A DNA stretch of 29,045 bases from a virus (IMGVR_UViG_3300026118_000034:1-29045); one strand, 5' to 3'; shown: positions 22,913 to 29,045, counted from the first letter of the stretch. Numbers and translations: made by a program. The notes: generated by a model not told the origin, from the letters alone.

Positions 22913-24073
22913 TCAGGTGGTGGCCGGGAGATCCACGGCCACGCCGTGCAGGACGCACGGGTCGAAGGTGGCCGCGTAAAACCGGTCCGCAGTCGTGTAG
23001 ATCTGGTTGTGCCGCTGGTCGACGAACGAGTTGACCGTGATGCGCGAGGTGCGCACCTCGACCGGTCCCGTCGCGTACATCCACAGGGCGTCGGCCTGCA
23101 CGGCGTCGTTCGGGTCGGTGCCGGGGTATCCGGCATCGGCGATGACGCGGGCGCCGGTCTTGGTGAACAGGCCAGTGCCGTTCTGCACGATCGAGTCGAG
23201 CATCAGCGGCACCAGGGTGATGGGCATGTGAATCCACACGTCCATGCCGAGCGAGCCGAGCTGACCACGTGCGGCCTGCTCCAGCGCGCCCAGCGCATGC
23301 AGTGGCTCATGCTTGCCCGCCACCACCTGCACACCGAGTCCGGCCGCCAGGCGGGCGTTGACCTGCCCGCTCGCCTCGGGCGTGTCGTACGGGTTCAGGT
23401 CGCTGTGCTCGCCGGTCCACAGCTCGCGGGCGATCGTCCACGAGGTGACGGCCTCCGCCTGGCGGCGAACGCGCGCCTCGTCCTCGGTCATGTCGCTATT
23501 GAGCGCCGGGCACGAGTCCTCGACCCGCAGCACGGGCGGCGAGTAGTAGACGGTGCCGGACGGGCCGACGCCGTAGGCCGCGCCGAACAGGTTGTAACCG
23601 GTCGTGGTGGTGGCAACGGCCACCGCCGGGGCGGTGCCGCCAGTCAGGCCAGCGGCGGACGCGGTCATCTGGACGACGTTGCCCATGCCAGCGCGGAACG
23701 TGACCACGTACGGCGTCGCGGGACCAGGGCCGCCAGTCACGGTCACATCGCCCGGGACCAGATTGCTCAGGTTCTCCAGAGCGGTCTGAACGGCCGCCGC
23801 CGCCGCGTTGTACGCGATGCCAGCGGTCGTCTGGCCCGAGTACGTGAGGGTGAACGTGCCGCCCGTCGGGTCGCCGGTGATCGTGACCGTCTGCACCTCG
23901 GAGATGTCTCCGCTCGCGCAGGCGTTGAACGAGCGCACCGACGTGCAGCGCTCGGGGCGCCACGCCATGCCCTGCGTCCAACGGTCATCGCCACTGGCGG
24001 GCGTGAGGGCCCATGCCGCCAGGCTGGACCGGGACGATGCTGCCTGGACCGGCTGAATCGGGGCGAACAACAT
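22913..24073 (-). CDS. Virion protein of unknown role with inserted domain
   Basis: 386 residues; ATG with GGAGGTGG upstream. Residues 58-159 carry the same 102-residue domain as the next gene. The remainder (VEDSCPALNSDMTEDEARVR, ALGALEQAARGQLGSLGMDV, VIADAGYPGTDPNDAV, LWMYATGPVEVRTSRITVNS, RFYAATFDPCVLHGVAV) has a pattern I have seen in structural proteins of actinophages encoded next to the capsid gene, with the A-D-A-G-Y-P-G-T and Y-A-T-G-P-V motifs conserved. The gene is directly downstream of the major capsid gene. Capsid decoration, vertex or tail-related roles are all possible; the family has no role I can state. Confidence 0.75.
   Translation of the reverse strand: MLFAPIQPVQAASSRSSLAAWALTPASGDDRWTQGMAWRPERCTSVRSFNACASGDISEVQTVTITGDPTGGTFTLTYSGQTTAGIAYNAAAAAVQTALENLSNLVPGDVTVTGGPGPATPYVVTFRAGMGNVVQMTASAAGLTGGTAPAVAVATTTTGYNLFGAAYGVGPSGTVYYSPPVLRVEDSCPALNSDMTEDEARVRRQAEAVTSWTIARELWTGEHSDLNPYDTPEASGQVNARLAAGLGVQVVAGKHEPLHALGALEQAARGQLGSLGMDVWIHMPITLVPLMLDSIVQNGTGLFTKTGARVIADAGYPGTDPNDAVQADALWMYATGPVEVRTSRITVNSFVDQRHNQIYTTADRFYAATFDPCVLHGVAVDLPATT
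23597..23902 (-). repeat. Shared 102-residue domain, copy in unknown virion protein
   Basis: Encodes residues 58-159, from EVQTVTITGDPTGGTFTLTY to GLTGGTAPAVAVATTTTG. The matching copy is at 22278-22583. Differences are concentrated in the stretch around PGPATPYVVTFRAGMGNV, while both ends are nearly identical. Confidence 0.85.
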
Positions 24074-24147
24074 TCACCCCACCTCCATTCGTGGAGCCAG
24101 GCCGCGCCGGGCGTCGGGCGGACCGGCGCGGCCTGGAGCTGGTCAGG

Positions 24148-25872
24148 TCAGTTAAGGATCGCGTTCAGGTCGCGGGTGGCGGCGCTCTGGCCGGTCACCT
24201 GGAGCTGGAACACGAGGTGCACGGACTCGATGCCACGGTGGGCAGCGGTCGCGAACTCCTCCCGGAACGTCTGGAAGCGGTTGACAGCGTTGAGCGCGCT
24301 GTCACGGACCAGGCCCATGTTCAGCTCGCCGCCGTCGAGGTACTTCCAGTCGCCCTCGCGGAAGATCAGCGTTGACACGGTGCCGATGTAGTTCGGCACC
24401 TCGGTGCCAGCGGCGGCCGTGGTGTAGGCCTGCGCCGGGACCACGATGTCCGGGGTCGGCTGCGTGATGTCGGCGGGGTCGATGCCGTCGAGGTGGAACG
24501 TCGGGTTGACGTTGCGACGACGGAACCAGTCCATGATCATCTCGTCCGCCACGGCCAGCGTGTCGAGGCCATCGCCGACCATCTGGCGGGCGACATCCAT
24601 GCGCAGGATGTCCTTCAGCCACAGCGGCAGGATCTGGCGCAGCGGCGCGTTGTCGCTCAGGCGGTGCACCGAGCGGTAGTAGGCGATGAACTTGTCCAGC
24701 GACACGAAGAAGTCGCGGGCCGCGCCGATCACGCGAGGCGTGTACAGCGGCTTGGACGCGTTGGTCAGCTGGGTCAGCAGCTTGTTCTCCGCGAAGCGCG
24801 CGAACGCCACGTCACCGGCCTGGATAACCGCGTCCATCAGCTCGGGGTCGAACTGCGTGGACATGTTCGAGAAGGTGAGGCAGTGGTAGACCGCCTCGAC
24901 GGTCGCCGTGACCGGGTCCGGGCAGTCGACCTCAAGGCACGACTTGGTGGGCAGCGGCGTGGTCTCGTCCATCGCCGGAGTCCAGTTGCCGATGCCGCCG
25001 GTCTGGGCCACGCCGTCGATCGCCGGGCGGTAGGTGATGCCGCCACGGTCCGCGCCGATCGGCGCGAGGGCGTCGCGCACCGGGCGGTCGGTGTCGCCGA
25101 TCACCGGGATGTCGTAGAGCGGGGTCACCGGGCCGCAGATACCGGCGGCGGTGAGCGCGTTCTCCTCGGCGGACCGGGAGCGCACCTCGTCCTCGACGCG
25201 GGACATCACCCGATTGACGGTGTAGCCGCTGTCCTTGCGGGAGACGAAGCGACCGGCGGCCTTGTAGCCATCCGCCCACTTGACGTTGACGAGGGTCGTC
25301 TTCGCGTACGGGTTGTGGATGGCCGCCTGGTTGGCGAACGCCGTGGCGATCTGCTCGCGGGCAACCTCGGGGTCCCTGTCGAGCGTGAGGCCGTTCTGGC
25401 CGGTCACGTTCGCGTTGATCTCCAGCGACTGGAACTCGCCCCGGTTGCGACGAGTGGTCAGGCCTGCCCCACCAAGAGGGCGGCGAGCGGAAGCGGTCAC
25501 GGTGTCGCCCCCTTCGGGCTTCTCGTCCTCCGGCTCGACGGCCGGGGGCTCTTCGGTGGCCAGCGTGGCGGGCGCTGCGGGCTGCTCGGGGATCTCCACC
25601 TCGGGCTGCTCCGGCTGCGCGGGCGGCTCGGGCTGCGCGGCCAGCTCGCCGATCATCGACAGATTGGCGGCGTACTCCGCGTTGACGCGGGCGCGCTCGT
25701 CCATCTGTCCACGGATGGCGGAGGCGGCATCCGCGAGGGCCTTCACCTGCGGTGCGGTCGTGGCGGTGGCGGGGCCCGTGAACGCTGCGGCCTGACCTGC
25801 GATCTCCGAGAGAGCGTCAGTCAGTTCCTGGTCCGTTGCCTCCGCCAGCCGATTCAGAATCTCCTCGTACAC
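24148..25872 (-). CDS. Major capsid protein with N-terminal scaffold-like domain
   Basis: 574 residues. GTG at 25872 is chosen because ACGGAG lies upstream and the sequence from there (VYEEILNRLAEATDQELTDA) is a typical start; the longer frame upstream is rejected. Residues 1-78 form charged helices (scaffold-like delta domain), 79-121 a Pro/Glu-rich linker, and from about 145 on the capsid fold: DPEVAREQIATAFANQAAIH, GYTVNRVMSRVEDEVRSRSA, LTFSNMSTQFDPELMDAVIQ, LLPLWLKDILRMDVARQM-type stretch (QILPLWLKDILRMDVARQMV), and VSTLIFREGDWKYLDGGELN. The ending VHLVFQLQVTGQSAATRDLN is typical. It forms the head shell, with the N-terminal part helping assembly and perhaps cut off later. Confidence 0.9.
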   Translation of the reverse strand: MYEEILNRLAEATDQELTDALSEIAGQAAAFTGPATATTAPQVKALADAASAIRGQMDERARVNAEYAANLSMIGELAAQPEPPAQPEQPEVEIPEQPAAPATLATEEPPAVEPEDEKPEGGDTVTASARRPLGGAGLTTRRNRGEFQSLEINANVTGQNGLTLDRDPEVAREQIATAFANQAAIHNPYAKTTLVNVKWADGYKAAGRFVSRKDSGYTVNRVMSRVEDEVRSRSAEENALTAAGICGPVTPLYDIPVIGDTDRPVRDALAPIGADRGGITYRPAIDGVAQTGGIGNWTPAMDETTPLPTKSCLEVDCPDPVTATVEAVYHCLTFSNMSTQFDPELMDAVIQAGDVAFARFAENKLLTQLTNASKPLYTPRVIGAARDFFVSLDKFIAYYRSVHRLSDNAPLRQILPLWLKDILRMDVARQMVGDGLDTLAVADEMIMDWFRRRNVNPTFHLDGIDPADITQPTPDIVVPAQAYTTAAAGTEVPNYIGTVSTLIFREGDWKYLDGGELNMGLVRDSALNAVNRFQTFREEFATAAHRGIESVHLVFQLQVTGQSAATRDLNAILN

Positions 25873-26030
25873 GAGGTTTCTCCGTTTCGTGTTGGACGGC
25901 TTGCACGGGGCTTGTCCACTCCAGCTAGGCCGGACCGCTCGGAGATCAGCTAGGCCGCTCCGTGCGGGGTCGTCCCCAACGTCGCGAAGCGTAGGCGCCG
26001 AGTTGCGCATGACGCCCGCGAGTTGCGCAC
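25873..26030 (-). promoter_or_regulatory. Capsid gene leader with two pairs of direct repeats
   Basis: The region between the terminator at 26031-26066 and the capsid start must hold the start of the leftward virion operon or be read through. It contains CGAGTTGCGCA twice (25999-26009 and 26019-26029, 20 bases apart) and CAGCTAGGCCG twice (25922-25932 and 25947-25957, 25 bases apart). No good TTGACA/TATAAT pair is visible on the minus strand. The repeats are candidate sites for a late activator or a phage sigma factor. Confidence 0.5.
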
Positions 26031-26066
26031 AAAAAGATCCCCCGCGCCACGTGGGTACGGGGGATC
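26031..26066 (-). terminator. Rho-independent terminator of the accessory operon
   Basis: Read on the minus strand: stem GATCCCCCG / CGGGGGATC (26066-26058 and 26044-26036) with a 13-base loop, followed directly by TTTTT (26035-26031). A classic leftward terminator that separates the accessory operon from the capsid operon. Confidence 0.88.
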
Positions 26067-26096
26067 AGGAGGTCCGCATCTCCTTGGCGGAGGCTA

Positions 26097-26657
26097 TCAG
26101 ACCTGCTCGTCCGGGAGGTCTTCGAGGGAGGGCATCACGTCCACGGTCTGCGTGCGGAAGTCGCAGACCCGCTCCGAGACGTGCACGGCGAGCATGGCCG
26201 CGTACTGCGCACGGGCGACGGACCACTGGTCCGGTTCGACCTTGCGCGTGTACGCGGTGTACGCCTTCACCGCGTCCTGGTGCTGCCCGGTGACGCCGGA
26301 GGCGAAGAGCGTGTTCACCAGGCGAATCTGCTCGCTGTGGTCGACGGTGCATTCGTCGTCGCCGCAGGTGGTGGTGATGTCGAACGGAGGGAACGGGATC
26401 CCCTGCTGGGACATCCGCTCGATCCACGTGGACAGCTCCCACACGTACGCGTGGCAGGCGTCCTCATTGCCCAGCGAGGTGATCCTCTTCGCCCACTCGT
26501 AGGAGGCGGCCAGGATGAGGCGGTGCTCGACCTGGTCATGAATGGGGACGGCCATGATTGCGAACGTCTCGACGGCGGCGTTGATCAGGCCGTGCGTCAT
26601 CTCGGCCGCCGCCTCGCTCACGGGGAACGGGTTGGTGGGTCGTACGTAGTCAGACAT
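26097..26657 (-). CDS. Hypothetical protein, last gene of accessory operon
   Basis: 186 residues; ATG with AGAGG upstream. Predicted helical, soluble: FPVSEAAAEMTHGLINAAVE, HRLILAASYEWAKRITSLGN, HAYVWELSTWIERMSQQGIP, then an acidic Cys-containing loop (TTTCGDDECTVDHSEQIRLV) and a further helical segment. The Cys/His cluster C-x4-C-x3-H may bind metal. No family recognised. It lies 30 bases upstream of the terminator at 26066, so it is expressed with the three genes above, not with the capsid operon. Confidence 0.75.
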   Translation of the reverse strand: MSDYVRPTNPFPVSEAAAEMTHGLINAAVETFAIMAVPIHDQVEHRLILAASYEWAKRITSLGNEDACHAYVWELSTWIERMSQQGIPFPPFDITTTCGDDECTVDHSEQIRLVNTLFASGVTGQHQDAVKAYTAYTRKVEPDQWSVARAQYAAMLAVHVSERVCDFRTQTVDVMPSLEDLPDEQV

Positions 26658-26679
26658 GCGGACCTCTCTGGTTTCGTTT

Positions 26680-27159
26680 CTACGGGTTCGCGGAGCCAGG
26701 GCACATCATCTTGGTGCCGCTGGTGGTCTCCACACTCCACGCCTCCGACCGCGCGCACTTCAGGCCGTCCCAAGAGACGGTCATGTCGACTGGACCGGGA
26801 GGGGCGACCGGCGACGCGACCGGCGGGGTGGTCGGTTCCGGTGTCGGCCATTCGTTCGGCGGCACCGGCGTGGTCTGGGTCGGCGGCTGCGGTGTCGTGG
26901 TCGACGTCTCAGGGTCGTCGGCGAGCACCACGGCGGGCGCCTGGGCAGCGGGGGGCGACGCGGCCTGAGTGGCACTCGTCGGCGGCGTGGCCAGCTGGAC
27001 GGGCGCCTCCAGCGACGCCGTGGCGGACGTGGACGAGGAGACCACCGGCGCGGTCTTCAGGTCGGCGCCGGGCTCATCACCGGCGGCGAACGCGGCGACG
27101 GTGGCCGCGAGCAAGGGAACGATGATCGCCCCCGCGAGCAGGGGCAGGGACTTCTTCAC
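26680..27159 (-). CDS. Secreted Thr/Pro-rich protein with C-terminal disulfide module
   Basis: 159 residues. GTG start with AGGAGT upstream. The N-terminus MKKSLPLLAGAIIVPLLAAT then VAAFAAGDEP is a clear Sec-type signal peptide with a likely cut after AFA; no lipobox Cys. Residues 30-120 are a long Ser/Thr/Pro/Ala linker (STTTPQPPTQTTPVPP, PEPTTPPVASPVAPP), like glycosylated or wall-spanning linkers. A short C-terminal module (126-159) has WDGLKC...SVETTSGTKMMC (C135 and C153), probably one disulfide. Role unknown; a phage-encoded exported protein beside the virion genes could act in superinfection exclusion or host surface change, which is inference. Confidence 0.8.
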   Translation of the reverse strand: MKKSLPLLAGAIIVPLLAATVAAFAAGDEPGADLKTAPVVSSSTSATASLEAPVQLATPPTSATQAASPPAAQAPAVVLADDPETSTTTPQPPTQTTPVPPNEWPTPEPTTPPVASPVAPPGPVDMTVSWDGLKCARSEAWSVETTSGTKMMCPGSANP

Positions 27160-27169
27160 GATTTGACTC

Positions 27170-27469
27170 CTAACGGGCTCGGTTGTGCGCAACGTTCTTC
27201 GCGCACTGCTTGTCGTGCAGCAAGTGAAAGCGGATTCCCCGCTCCAGCATGCCAGCACGCTGATTGCGGGTCTTGACCTGACCGGCGTGGTACTTCTCGC
27301 CGACCTTCGACAGCGCCCACTGGTCACTCGGGTACTCGTTCGTGAGGTCCTCCTCGACCTCGACCAGGATGGTGACCGGCTGCCCCTTGCTCATGCGAGC
27401 GGTGACGGCCGGGACCACCATCCCCTGACACTTCTGGCAGACCTTGACGTCCGCCTCGGGGACCTGCAT
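27170..27469 (-). CDS. Small zinc-finger-like protein
   Basis: 99 residues; ATG with GAGGAGG upstream. CQKC (C11, C14) at the N-terminus pairs with H82, H85 and C89 near the C-terminus (RFHLLHDKQC), a spacing seen in small actinophage proteins in which a CxxC opens and a H-F-x-x-C-like motif closes one zinc site around a short beta sheet. The middle has a strand pair (QPVTILVEVEEDLTNEYPSD). Function unknown, possibly regulatory or nucleic-acid binding. Second gene of the P3 operon, ten bases before the secreted protein. Confidence 0.72.
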   Translation of the reverse strand: MQVPEADVKVCQKCQGMVVPAVTARMSKGQPVTILVEVEEDLTNEYPSDQWALSKVGEKYHAGQVKTRNQRAGMLERGIRFHLLHDKQCAKNVAHNRAR

Positions 27470-27481
27470 CCCCGCCTCCTC

Positions 27482-27841
27482 TCAGTTGTGGGTCAGGCAA
27501 CGCCCTTCCTCGAACACGATGCCGCCGCAGCTCGCCCCCCAGGTCTCCACCGCCGTGGCTCCACACTCCGTCTCGCCGTCTGGGGTGGTGACAGCCACGG
27601 TGCACACCTTGCGGCCGTAGGGCGCCTGGCGGACTGGGAACACCGGTGTGCGGGCGGCGGCGAACTGGGCGTCGATCAGCAGGGCCCGCCCATGCAGCTC
27701 CTCGACGATTGCATTCATCCCCGAGGTCATGAGTTCGATGTCCTGCCCCTTGGCGAGCGCGGCGCCGAAAAGCTGGAACGTGTCGGTCAGGTACGCGTCG
27801 GTGTCGGTGGCGAATTCCCAGCTGCTGTCGTAGCGGCCCAT
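27482..27841 (-). CDS. Hypothetical Cys-containing protein, first gene of accessory operon
   Basis: 119 residues; ATG at 27841 with GAGGGAGAACC upstream, the same leader as at 6893. The longer frame runs into the promoter. Residues 1-65 are helical (WEFATDTDAYLTDTFQLFGA, GMNAIVEELHGRALLIDAQF); residues 75-119 form a small domain with four Cys (80, 93, 105, 115) and a final His (CTVAVTTPDGETECGATAVE, CGGIVF, CLTHN), a possible zinc site. Directly behind promoter P3. No family recognised. Confidence 0.75.
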   Translation of the reverse strand: MGRYDSSWEFATDTDAYLTDTFQLFGAALAKGQDIELMTSGMNAIVEELHGRALLIDAQFAAARTPVFPVRQAPYGRKVCTVAVTTPDGETECGATAVETWGASCGGIVFEEGRCLTHN

Positions 27842-27880
27842 CTCGGTTCTCCCTCTCGGTGGTCCCTGCTGATGTCGAGA

Positions 27881-27909
27881 ACAGTACCCCGAATCCATGG
27901 GGGTGTCAA
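27881..27909 (-). promoter_or_regulatory. Promoter P3 with dyad spacer (copy 3 of 3)
   Basis: On the minus strand: TTGACA (27909-27904), then a 17-base spacer beginning CCCCCA and ending GGGG, then TACTGT (27886-27881). The first 12 bases, TTGACACCCCCA, are identical to P1 and P2, and the leader has CACCGAGAGGGAGAACCGAG, almost the same as at P2. It drives the four leftward accessory genes. Confidence 0.8.
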
Positions 27910-27942
27910 ATACTTCCGCCGCACTGCTATCGTCGCAGTTGG

Positions 27943-27966
27943 CCCGCTACGGGCTCCCGATACGGG
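27943..27966. repeat. Tandem dyads CCCGnTACGGG between divergent genes
   Basis: CCCGCTACGGG (27943-27953) and CCCGATACGGG (27956-27966), two bases apart. Each is a near-palindrome CCCG-nta-CGGG. They lie in front of the rightward gene at 27988 and downstream of P3 for the opposite direction, so they are a candidate operator for the rightward gene. Confidence 0.6.
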
Positions 27967-27987
27967 CGAACAGAACGGAGAACCAGC

Positions 27988-28416
27988 ATGCCTCATGAGC
28001 GGATCTACTCCCTCGACGGCGACCCCGATCACGCCAACTGCGCGCAGGTCACATGGGGGCACCCATCCTCGCCGAGCAACACCGGCCCCGGCCACGGCAA
28101 CGACGAGGGCCACGTGATGGTCGTGGTCGAACGGCCTGGCACCCCCGCCCGCATGGCCTGCTCGATCGAGGAGATCCGGCGCGGCCTGCCTGAGCTGCTG
28201 AACACCATCCGCGAGTGGGACTACGCGGGTGGAGCCGATGCCGAGTCCGACGACCACCTGGTGGAGCGCCTCATCGAGGAGCATGGCGAGAAGCTCTCCT
28301 ACGCGTTCGGCGCCCCTCTGGACCTCCTGGCCGTCACGATCGACCGCAAGGGCTGCAACAAGATGATCGCTGCGCTGCGTCGTGGTCGTGACGCGGCGTT
28401 TGGCAAGGACGAGTAG
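27988..28416 (+). CDS. Hypothetical protein, rightward gene of accessory module
   Basis: 142 residues; ATG with GAACGGAGAACC upstream, the same leader ending as at 3249. The only rightward gene within the structural region. N-terminus RIYSLDGDPDHANCAQVTWG then a strand EGHVMVVVERPG; the second half is helical and acidic (ACSIEEIRRGLPELLNTIRE, SDDHLVERLIEEHGEKLSYA). No family recognised. It is set back to back with the P3 operon and closed by an 18-base-pair terminator, so it is an independent unit, as expected for a moron-type gene. Confidence 0.78.
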   Translation: MPHERIYSLDGDPDHANCAQVTWGHPSSPSNTGPGHGNDEGHVMVVVERPGTPARMACSIEEIRRGLPELLNTIREWDYAGGADAESDDHLVERLIEEHGEKLSYAFGAPLDLLAVTIDRKGCNKMIAALRRGRDAAFGKDE

Positions 28417-28450
28417 GCCCAGGCCTGCCAGGCACCAGCCAGGACCACGC

Positions 28451-28491
28451 CACGAGGCCCCCGCGAGATCGACTCTCGCGGGGGCCTCGTG
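28451..28491. terminator. 18-bp bidirectional terminator hairpin
   Basis: Perfect stem CACGAGGCCCCCGCGAGA / TCTCGCGGGGGCCTCGTG (28451-28468 and 28474-28491) with a five-base loop, between the convergent genes ending at 28416 (+) and 28499 (-). The strongest hairpin of the window; it closes the right side of the accessory module. Confidence 0.9.
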
Positions 28492-28498
28492 CTGACGG

Positions 28499-28729
28499 TC
28501 AGTCCTTCGTGGGCTCGAACGTGAGCGTGTAGGCGCCCGGCTCGAAGTTCTCCGCGACGTCGCCCCTGACGTTCATCGTCAGCTGGAGGGTGGGTGTCGC
28601 CTCCGCCCACTCGCGGTTGCGGTCGTCCTGGTAGTCCGGCTCGAAGCGCAGCGTCACCTGGCTGGTGCCCAAGGGCTCCTTGCTCGCCAGCTTCACCTTC
28701 GCCGTGGTCTTGCGCGTCTTCTCCGCCAT
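28499..28729 (-). CDS. Small actinophage hypothetical protein (MAEKTRKTTAKV type)
   Basis: 76 residues; ATG with GAGGAGGA upstream. The start MAEKTRKTTAKVKLASKEPL and the following VTLRFEPDYQDDRNREWAEA then TPTLQLTMNVRGDVAENFEP are strands of a small beta-sandwich that I recall as a conserved short protein of actinophages near head genes; role unknown. It follows the gene at 28744 by 14 bases and its transcript meets the 18-bp terminator just after the stop. Confidence 0.8.
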   Translation of the reverse strand: MAEKTRKTTAKVKLASKEPLGTSQVTLRFEPDYQDDRNREWAEATPTLQLTMNVRGDVAENFEPGAYTLTFEPTKD

Positions 28730-28743
28730 GATCTCCTCCTCGT

Positions 28744-29045
28744 TCAGCTCTTGGCCTTCTTGGCTTCCCACTCGGCTACCGCCGCACACGCCTCGGCGCG
28801 AGAGCCCGCGTTGACCTCCTGCGAGCCGGGGAAGTTCGTGTCGCCAGTGGAACACATCTTCTTCGCCGCGTTGACCGCCGTGGCGATGGCGCGCGACTCG
28901 TCCATGCCCTTCTCCTGCAAGTGCTTGGCGATGCGCTTGATGTACCTCGGCAGGCCGCCCGCCTTCTGCACCCAGTTGGCCAGCTCGGCGCCATGCAGCA
29001 CCAGCAGGAGATCCACCTCGGCGGCGAACTGAACCACGTCAGCCG
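28744..29045 (-). CDS. C-terminal part or whole of a small virion-associated protein
   Basis: The frame is open to the right edge; a GTG at 29037 is possible but has no visible ribosome-binding site, so the gene may be longer. The visible piece contains LPRYIKRIAKHLQEKGMDES, RAIATAVNAAKKMC and NAGSRAEACAAVAEWEAKKA, a helical module (about 80 residues) that I recall from the ends of several actinophage head proteins and as stand-alone small proteins. The module's role is unknown. It is encoded just upstream of the MAEKTRK-type gene. Confidence 0.7.
   Translation of the reverse strand, partial: ADVVQFAAEVDLLLVLHGAELANWVQKAGGLPRYIKRIAKHLQEKGMDESRAIATAVNAAKKMCSTGDTNFPGSQEVNAGSRAEACAAVAEWEAKKAKS

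Noticed and set aside
22946-24391. 481-residue + strand frame opposite the virion genes
   Set aside because: Antisense shadow with Arg/His/Gly bias; crosses a real intergenic boundary.
24493-25953. 486-residue + strand frame opposite the capsid gene
   Set aside because: Composition is Arg/His/Gly/Val-rich shadow of the capsid coding strand; no ribosome site, no domain.
1-29045. tRNA genes, integrase, attachment site or insertion sequence
   Set aside because: No cloverleaf with CCA-type end, no recombinase or transposase motif and no terminal repeats seen by eye; a tRNA scan could still find something I missed.

Overview
The window is a high-GC segment (roughly two thirds G+C by eye) of a tailed double-stranded DNA phage with a long, non-contractile tail (siphovirus type). 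The gene families, GTG/TTG start usage and base composition point to an actinobacterial host; the genus cannot be fixed from the sequence. No integrase, repressor, terminase, portal or tRNA gene is visible, so lifestyle and packaging type are open.

Layout. (1) 2-3128, rightward: a compact block of small genes ending in a single-stranded DNA-binding protein (SSB), with a recombination-partner-like gene, an HNH-like zinc protein and short unknown proteins; most neighbours overlap by 1-4 bases or a few tens of bases. (2) 3136-7581, rightward: two further transcription units, each opening with a nearly identical promoter (TTGACA, C-tract/G-tract dyad spacer, CATGAT) at 3183 and 6821, encoding mostly small unknown proteins, closed by a strong hairpin at 7544-7581. 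(3) 25872 down to 7589, leftward: about 18 kb of virion genes in the order major capsid protein, unknown virion protein, major tail protein-like protein, small virion protein, head-tail adaptor fusion, three further connector or neck genes, the tail assembly chaperone pair with a -1 frameshift, tape measure, distal tail protein, minor tail proteins, a DUF1906 glycosidase-like protein, and finally three membrane-associated proteins (one collagen-like). (4) 26031-28491: a self-contained accessory module with a leftward four-gene operon driven by a third copy of the same promoter (27909-27881) and a divergent rightward gene at 27988, bounded by terminators at both ends. (5) 28499-29045, leftward: two small genes that belong to the structural side upstream.

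How it works together. The leftward block builds head, connector and tail and probably carries the lysis or envelope functions at its far end. The rightward block supplies replication and recombination accessory proteins. The three copies of the promoter-operator cassette link two rightward units with the accessory module lying between the structural genes, which suggests one regulator controls all three. The most unusual features are this shared cassette, the autonomous accessory module with a secreted threonine/proline-rich protein, a 102-residue domain present at 79% identity in two neighbouring virion proteins, and a head-tail adaptor fused to a DUF4082-like domain plus four 20-residue repeats.
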